The translations under genes and the position numbers were made by a program. A model generated the notes under the pieces. That model was not told the origin of the DNA and searched no databases. It worked only from the letters and a program-made list of their open reading frames with translations. This document shows positions 60,740-64,000 of a stretch of DNA of 64,000 nt, piece after piece. The first letter of the stretch is position 1; every line of letters starts with the position of its first letter. The DNA is from Hyphomicrobiales bacterium. Its GTDB lineage: Bacteria; Pseudomonadota; Alphaproteobacteria; Rhizobiales; Beijerinckiaceae. Where the stretch lies: assembly GCA_027484655.1 (NCBI GenBank), contig JAIXSM010000052.1:1-64000 (forward strand). The letters run 5' to 3'.

Positions 60740-61420
60740 TCAGGTGGAGCTCCAGCTCTGCCACATGCCCAGTTCGAAAACCTGCAGATCAACGGCCTTC
60801 AAGAGCGCTCCGCACAAGATCATGACGTCGGTGGCGCTCACGGCCGAGCGCTGGCCCAGTGCGGGATAGCGCTCGCCAGCTTCGGTGTTGGCCGCGTACA
60901 GCTTGCAGAGCGCGGCGATCAGCGCCTGTTGCGCGTGCGGCTGAAGCGTCTGGAGGTCGCCGGTCTCCACCATCTTTTCGATGCGGGCGGCGAACTCCAG
61001 CGCGTGCGCTGACTCCGGCGTGTCGACGACTTTCACCGGGGCCGGGATGCGGCGCAGAACTTCCACCTTCGGCGCCTCGGGCGCAGCCGCTGCGGCCGCC
61101 GCCGCCTCTCCCTTCTTGCCGCTCTTGCGGGCGACAGTGCGGGCCGCGTCCGTGCCGGGCGCGATGCCCTTCGACAGCGCCTTCAGGAAGGCCGCCTTGT
61201 CCTGCGACGAGGGCTCGCCGGCGTCGGCCTTGCGCGCGCGTTTGACAGGCGCAGCCTTTACCGGCGCCGCCTTGGTCGCCGCAGCTTTGGTCGCCGCAGC
61301 TTTGGTCGCCGCAGCTTTGGTCGCCGCAGCTTTGGTCGCCGCAGCTTTGGTCGCAGCAGCCTTGGGCTTCTTTGCGGGCGATTTCGCCGGCTTGGCCGCC
61401 GCGCGATCAGGCGACGACAT
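60740..61420 (-). CDS. Lys/Ala-repeat protein of unknown function, between Rieske and amidohydrolase genes
   Basis: 226 residues. Residues 10-75 are low complexity, with five or more tandem KAAAT units, then KAAPVK and RKA, giving a strongly basic arm like histone H1 tails. A linker with IPAPVKVVDTPESAHALEF leads to a helical C-terminal domain (about 140-226) ending ATDVMILCGALLKAVDLQVFELGMWQSWSS. I do not recognise the domain. The gene overlaps the Rieske gene by 14 bases and precedes the amidohydrolase by 41 bases, so it is likely a subunit or accessory factor. The DNA arm is a 15-bp tandem repeat and may vary in length. Confidence 0.7.
   Translation of the reverse strand: MSSPDRAAAKPAKSPAKKPKAAATKAAATKAAATKAAATKAAATKAAATKAAPVKAAPVKRARKADAGEPSSQDKAAFLKALSKGIAPGTDAARTVARKSGKKGEAAAAAAAAPEAPKVEVLRRIPAPVKVVDTPESAHALEFAARIEKMVETGDLQTLQPHAQQALIAALCKLYAANTEAGERYPALGQRSAVSATDVMILCGALLKAVDLQVFELGMWQSWSST
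61266..61355. repeat. 15-bp in-frame tandem repeat, six copies
   Basis: The unit GCAGCTTTGGTCGCC occurs in five near-identical tandem copies (61281-61355), preceded by one degenerate copy at 61266-61280. It encodes the KAAAT repeat of the protein above on the minus strand. A multiple of three keeps the frame through copy-number change, so the basic arm can lengthen or shorten by slippage. Confidence 0.9.
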
Positions 61421-61772
61421 AAACCTCGTCCCCCTTGGTCACGACGTCATACTTGCGCAGCTTCACGCGGCGGTCGGCCACATGCTCGCCGGTCCTCATG
61501 TCGTACTCGTAGCCATGCCACGGGCAGACGAAGTTCATGTCCTTCTCGGAGAAGTACAGGCCCATGGAGGTCTTGTCCTCGCGCAGGCGCTCCTCCACGC
61601 GGGCGATGGTCAGGCCCTCGCAGGCGGGGCCGCCCTGATGCAGGCAGTAGTTGCTGTAGGCGAAGAATTCGCCCTCATGACGGAACACGCCGATCTCGGC
61701 CTCGCCGATGCGAATGATCTGCCGTTCGCCGTCCTTGAATTCCGACGCTTTGCAAACAAATTGCTCAGCCAT
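61407..61772 (-). CDS. Rieske [2Fe-2S] protein with enlarged cluster-binding loop
   Basis: 121 residues, ATG at 61772 with GAGAGG upstream. The Rieske ligands are C43-L-H45 and C83-P-W-H86. The gap between H45 and C83 is 37 residues, about twice the 15-17 seen in standard Rieske ferredoxins and oxygenases; the extra stretch includes GLTIARVEERLREDKTSMG and an additional Cys51. Residues EFFAYSNYC and GYEYDMRTG flank the cluster as usual. It is the first gene of the operon with the Lys/Ala-repeat and amidohydrolase genes and probably donates electrons (inference). Confidence 0.88.
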   Translation of the reverse strand: MAEQFVCKASEFKDGERQIIRIGEAEIGVFRHEGEFFAYSNYCLHQGGPACEGLTIARVEERLREDKTSMGLYFSEKDMNFVCPWHGYEYDMRTGEHVADRRVKLRKYDVVTKGDEVYVVA

Positions 61773-61909
61773 TGGCGTTGACCTCTCCGTCGTTTCTTGT
61801 TGCCGAAAACAGGGCGCGCGCGGCCCGTTGGGGTTGTCTCGACATTAGGCAAAACCGGGTCGCCGGGTCCAAGCGTTTCGCTTTGGGGCTGACCCAAGTT
61901 TTTCTTTGG

Positions 61910-62833
61910 TCAGCTCAGGCGGCGCGCGTAGGGGCCGATGCGCTCCAGCAGGCCATCGACCACATGGCCGAGAAACGCCGCGATCTGCTCTTCGTGCACG
62001 AACGGCGCCCGCTCTTCCGGGCGCACCACGTAGAGCGTGCGCGTGATGGCTGGCCGGTCGATGCGCCGCGCCACCAGCGTGCCCGCGCGCAACTCCTCCG
62101 CCGCGAGGCTGTAGGGCAGGATGCTGGCCGCCTCGCCGCGCGCGATCATCGCCTTCATGGACGAGACCGAATGCACCTCCCAGGCGAGGCGCATGCGCAG
62201 CGCAAGGCGCTTGGCCTCGCTCTCCACGATGCGACGAATCACGCCGCGGGAGCCGGCGATGGCGAGATCGTGATCCAGCGCCTCCGCCAGACTTACCGTC
62301 GCCGGCGCGGGCTCCCCGGTCGGCGCGGTGACGAGCAGCAGATCCTCCTCGATGACGGCGCGCCGCTCCAGCCCCGGACGCCCCTCGATGTTGTAGAGGA
62401 AGGCGATATCGACCTGACCGCGGTCGAGGGCGTCCAGCAGCACCGGCGTGCGCTCTTCGACGAGGCTCGCGTGCACGCCGGGCATTTCTTCGCGGGCGCG
62501 CAACAGCAGATCGGCGCCAAGCATCAGGACGATGCTGGGGTTCACGCCGAGCACCAGATTATCCTGCGCGCGCGCGCCCATGGCGCGCAGCTCCGCGCGG
62601 GTGCGCTCCACATCCGCAAGGATCGCGCGGGCGCGCTCGTGCAGCAGTTTGCCAGCGTGCGTGGGCGACACGCCGCGGGAGTGGCGCAGCAGCAGCGCCA
62701 CGCCGAGTTCGTCCTCAAGCTGCTTGATCTGGGCGCCAAGCGCGGGCTGGGCAAGCCCGAGTCGCTGGGCGGCGGCGGTCATGTTTGCCGCCTCCACCAC
62801 CTTCACGAAGTAGCTGAGCTGACGGAAGTTGAT
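61910..62833 (-). CDS. LysR-type transcriptional regulator (probable ATC start)
   Basis: 307 residues if translation starts at the ATC at 62833; 298 if at the GTG at 62806. The N-terminal helix-turn-helix reads INFRQLSYFVKVVEAANMTAAAQRLGLAQPALGAQIKQLEDELG, and the family consensus begins M-N-F-R-Q-L-x-Y-F. The codon in the Met position is ATC and it follows GGGGGG by about 8 bases. Starting at GTG would cut into the first recognition helix. There is no ATG, TTG or other GTG in frame upstream. The effector domain follows (PSIVLMLGADLLLRAREEMPGVHASLVE). It is 137 bases from the Rieske operon start and may regulate that operon or its neighbours. Confidence 0.85.
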   Translation of the reverse strand: MNFRQLSYFVKVVEAANMTAAAQRLGLAQPALGAQIKQLEDELGVALLLRHSRGVSPTHAGKLLHERARAILADVERTRAELRAMGARAQDNLVLGVNPSIVLMLGADLLLRAREEMPGVHASLVEERTPVLLDALDRGQVDIAFLYNIEGRPGLERRAVIEEDLLLVTAPTGEPAPATVSLAEALDHDLAIAGSRGVIRRIVESEAKRLALRMRLAWEVHSVSSMKAMIARGEAASILPYSLAAEELRAGTLVARRIDRPAITRTLYVVRPEERAPFVHEEQIAAFLGHVVDGLLERIGPYARRLS

Positions 62834-62856
62834 GGCGCTGCCCCCCGGTGTCGGCC

Positions 62857-63321
62857 TTACAGAACTGGCGTGCTGTGGGTGTGGGCGTGCCCGTGCTCGC
62901 CGTGACTGTGATGATCGGCGCTGCGGATCGGGACCACGTTGATCTGCCCGAAGCGCACGCCCCGTTCCGCCACGATGGCCTCTGCGAGTTTGCGCACCGC
63001 CTCGGTGTGGCCCTTGAGCATGGTCACCTCCATGCAGTGGCGATGATCGAGCCGGGTGCGCATGGTGGCGATGGTGAGGTCGTGGTGCTCATGCTGGGCG
63101 CGGTCCAGCCGCATGGCGAGGTCGCGGCCGTCGTAATCGTACACGTAGGACACCGCCGCCACGCAATCGTGGGTGAGGGCCTGGTCCTGATTGGATCGCG
63201 CCAGCGAGTCGCGCACGAGGTCGCGGATCGCCTCCGAGCGGTTGCTGTAGCCCTTCGCCTCCATAAAGCGGTCGATCGCGTCGGCGATGCTGTCGTCGAG
63301 GCTGATGGTCAGGCGCTGCAT
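62857..63321 (-). CDS. nikR: NikR-like ribbon-helix-helix regulator with altered nickel ligands
   Basis: 154 residues from the ATG at 63321 (GGAAGG upstream). The RHH DNA-binding part MQRLTISLDDSIADAIDRFMEAKGYSNRSEAIRDLVR and the ACT-like C-terminal domain follow NikR closely. In E. coli NikR nickel is bound by H76, H87, H89 and C95. Here the equivalent stretch reads ATMRTRLDHRHCMEV, so the HxH pair is R88 and R90; the preceding His (H79/H80) and the Cys96 remain. A His-rich tail (HHSHGEHGHAHTHS) is added at the C terminus. It may sense a different metal or bind Ni in another way. No nickel transport genes are nearby. Confidence 0.88.
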   Translation of the reverse strand: MQRLTISLDDSIADAIDRFMEAKGYSNRSEAIRDLVRDSLARSNQDQALTHDCVAAVSYVYDYDGRDLAMRLDRAQHEHHDLTIATMRTRLDHRHCMEVTMLKGHTEAVRKLAEAIVAERGVRFGQINVVPIRSADHHSHGEHGHAHTHSTPVL

Positions 63322-63381
63322 GAGAACCTTCCGGCGCTGGCGTCGGGCCATTTTAACTGCGGGCGGCCGCCCCGGAAACGG

Positions 63382-63408
63382 AAAAGGGGCCGCGCGGCGC
63401 GCGACCCC
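63382..63408 (-). terminator. Intrinsic terminator of the ThDP enzyme gene
   Basis: On the minus strand GGGGTCGCGC pairs with GCGCGGCCCC (one T-G pair) around a GCC loop, followed directly by TTTT and then CCGTTT. It lies 16 bases beyond the stop codon at 63424 and is a good rho-independent terminator. Confidence 0.8.
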
Positions 63409-63423
63409 CTGAATCGTCTTGCG

Positions 63424-64000
63424 TCAGGTATTGCGCAGGCCGGTCGAGCCGTGGCCGCGCTCCGCGCCCGGCGGCACGTGAACATCGACGAGGCAGACGC
63501 CGCCGGCGGCGAGAATCTCGGCGCCCTTCTTCAGCGCCGCGCCCAGTTCCTCAAGCGTCGTCACCGGGCCGATGCCAACCGCGCCCTGGGACTCCGCGAA
63601 CTTCGCGATGTCGATGGCGGGTCCGTTCATGGCCTGGCCGATCCACCGGTTGCCGACGACGCGATTGCGCCGGCGGGCGATGTTTTCCTGATGCAGCTCG
63701 TCGTTGAAGTACGACTGGTTGTTGTTGATGACGACCAGCAGCGGGATCTTGTGCTTCACAGCGGTCCATAGGGCGTGGCCGCCCATCATGAAGTCGCCGT
63801 CGCCGAGAATGGCGACCGTCGAGCGCCCCATGTCCGTGCAGGCCAGCGCGACGCCGATGGAGATCGACGGGCCGGAGCCAATGCCGCCGCCGCCATCCTT
63901 GCCCATGTAGGCCATGGGGGTGCGCCACGGCCACAGGTCCGTCGGCCACTGGCGGGCGACGCCGGCCAGCGTAACAGCGTCCGGATCCGGGAACTGGTCG
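63424..64000 (-). CDS. Thiamine diphosphate-dependent enzyme, C-terminal part (5' end outside window)
   Basis: The frame is open to the edge of the window, so about 191 C-terminal residues are seen. The ThDP-binding motif GDG-x24-27-NN is present (ILGDGDFMMGGHALWTAVKHKIPLLVVINNN), preceded by GKDGGGGIGSGPSISIGVALA. The downstream SYFNDELHQENIARRRNRVVGNRWIGQAM is like acetolactate synthase- and benzoylformate decarboxylase-type enzymes. The first ATG at 63915 is internal and not the start. It is followed by a good terminator and then nikR on the same strand. Substrate cannot be told. Confidence 0.87.
   Translation of the reverse strand, partial: DQFPDPDAVTLAGVARQWPTDLWPWRTPMAYMGKDGGGGIGSGPSISIGVALACTDMGRSTVAILGDGDFMMGGHALWTAVKHKIPLLVVINNNQSYFNDELHQENIARRRNRVVGNRWIGQAMNGPAIDIAKFAESQGAVGIGPVTTLEELGAALKKGAEILAAGGVCLVDVHVPPGAERGHGSTGLRNT

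Noticed and set aside
61266-61355. CRISPR-like array
   Set aside because: The 15-bp units are contiguous with no spacers and are an in-frame coding repeat.

Overview
The window is one piece of a high-GC chromosome from an alphaproteobacterium, most likely order Hyphomicrobiales (Rhizobiales). The main evidence is the compact block rsfS-rlmH-envC-ctpA-divergent polysaccharide deacetylase-rppH, the fabA-fabB-fabI cluster, ffh-rpsP-rimM, an NDUFA9-like gene beside a tRNA-Leu, and several TctC (Bug-type) solute receptors. I see no prophage, integron, CRISPR array or rRNA operon. Genus-level placement is not possible from the sequence alone.

Layout. 0-1.3 kb: the 3' end of a flavin monooxygenase, a BrnA antitoxin and a decapitated BrnT toxin next to an intergenic repeat. 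1.3-9.4 kb: housekeeping genes for protein targeting (ffh), the ribosome (rpsP, rimM, rsfS, rlmH), RNA decay (rppH) and envelope remodelling (ctpA, envC, deacetylase-like). 9.6-14.2 kb: an aromatic or carboxylate catabolic island (Rieske dioxygenase alpha and beta subunits, class II aldolase, TctC receptor, TauD-type dioxygenase). 14.4-25.6 kb: tRNA-Leu(CAG), NDUFA9-like, EI24/CysZ-like, Spy-like, a GT-C membrane protein, fabI/fabB/fabA, an SH3 protein, a hydroxyacid dehydrogenase, a NUDIX hydrolase and a YeiH permease. 25.6-37.3 kb: a second accessory catabolic island with two alpha/beta hydrolases, three TctC receptors, an Ldh-family dehydrogenase, a UbiD-type decarboxylase, an orphan molybdenum hydroxylase large subunit and a leaderless ABC-type solute receptor.

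37.3-42.5 kb: a large exonuclease-CBS-nucleotidyltransferase fusion, an orphan secreted protein of atypical base composition and a YfhO-like membrane protein. 42.5-48.8 kb is the most intriguing stretch. It holds GTP cyclohydrolase II, a stand-alone RibD-type reductase, cytochrome b561, a 6-pyruvoyltetrahydropterin-synthase-like protein that has lost canonical active-site residues, a GT4 glycosyltransferase and a SAM methyltransferase translationally coupled to it, and an MDR dehydrogenase without the usual catalytic-zinc cysteine. Together they look like a pathway for a glycosylated and methylated pterin- or flavin-like molecule (inference). A pterin carbinolamine dehydratase lies at 54.6 kb.

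48.9-52.6 kb: a coupled opgH-unknown-DUF1624 operon, probably making and decorating osmoregulated periplasmic glucan. 52.6-59.3 kb: fumC, a KGG stress protein, phhB, an Hpt protein next to a REC-PAS-GGDEF-EAL protein, and ugd. 59.4-64 kb: an operon of Rieske protein with an enlarged cluster loop, Lys/Ala-repeat protein and amidohydrolase; then a LysR regulator with an apparent ATC start, a NikR homologue in which two nickel-ligand histidines are arginines, and the 3' part of a ThDP-dependent enzyme that runs off the window.

Coordinates and translations were read directly. Family names rest on motif recognition, without database searches.
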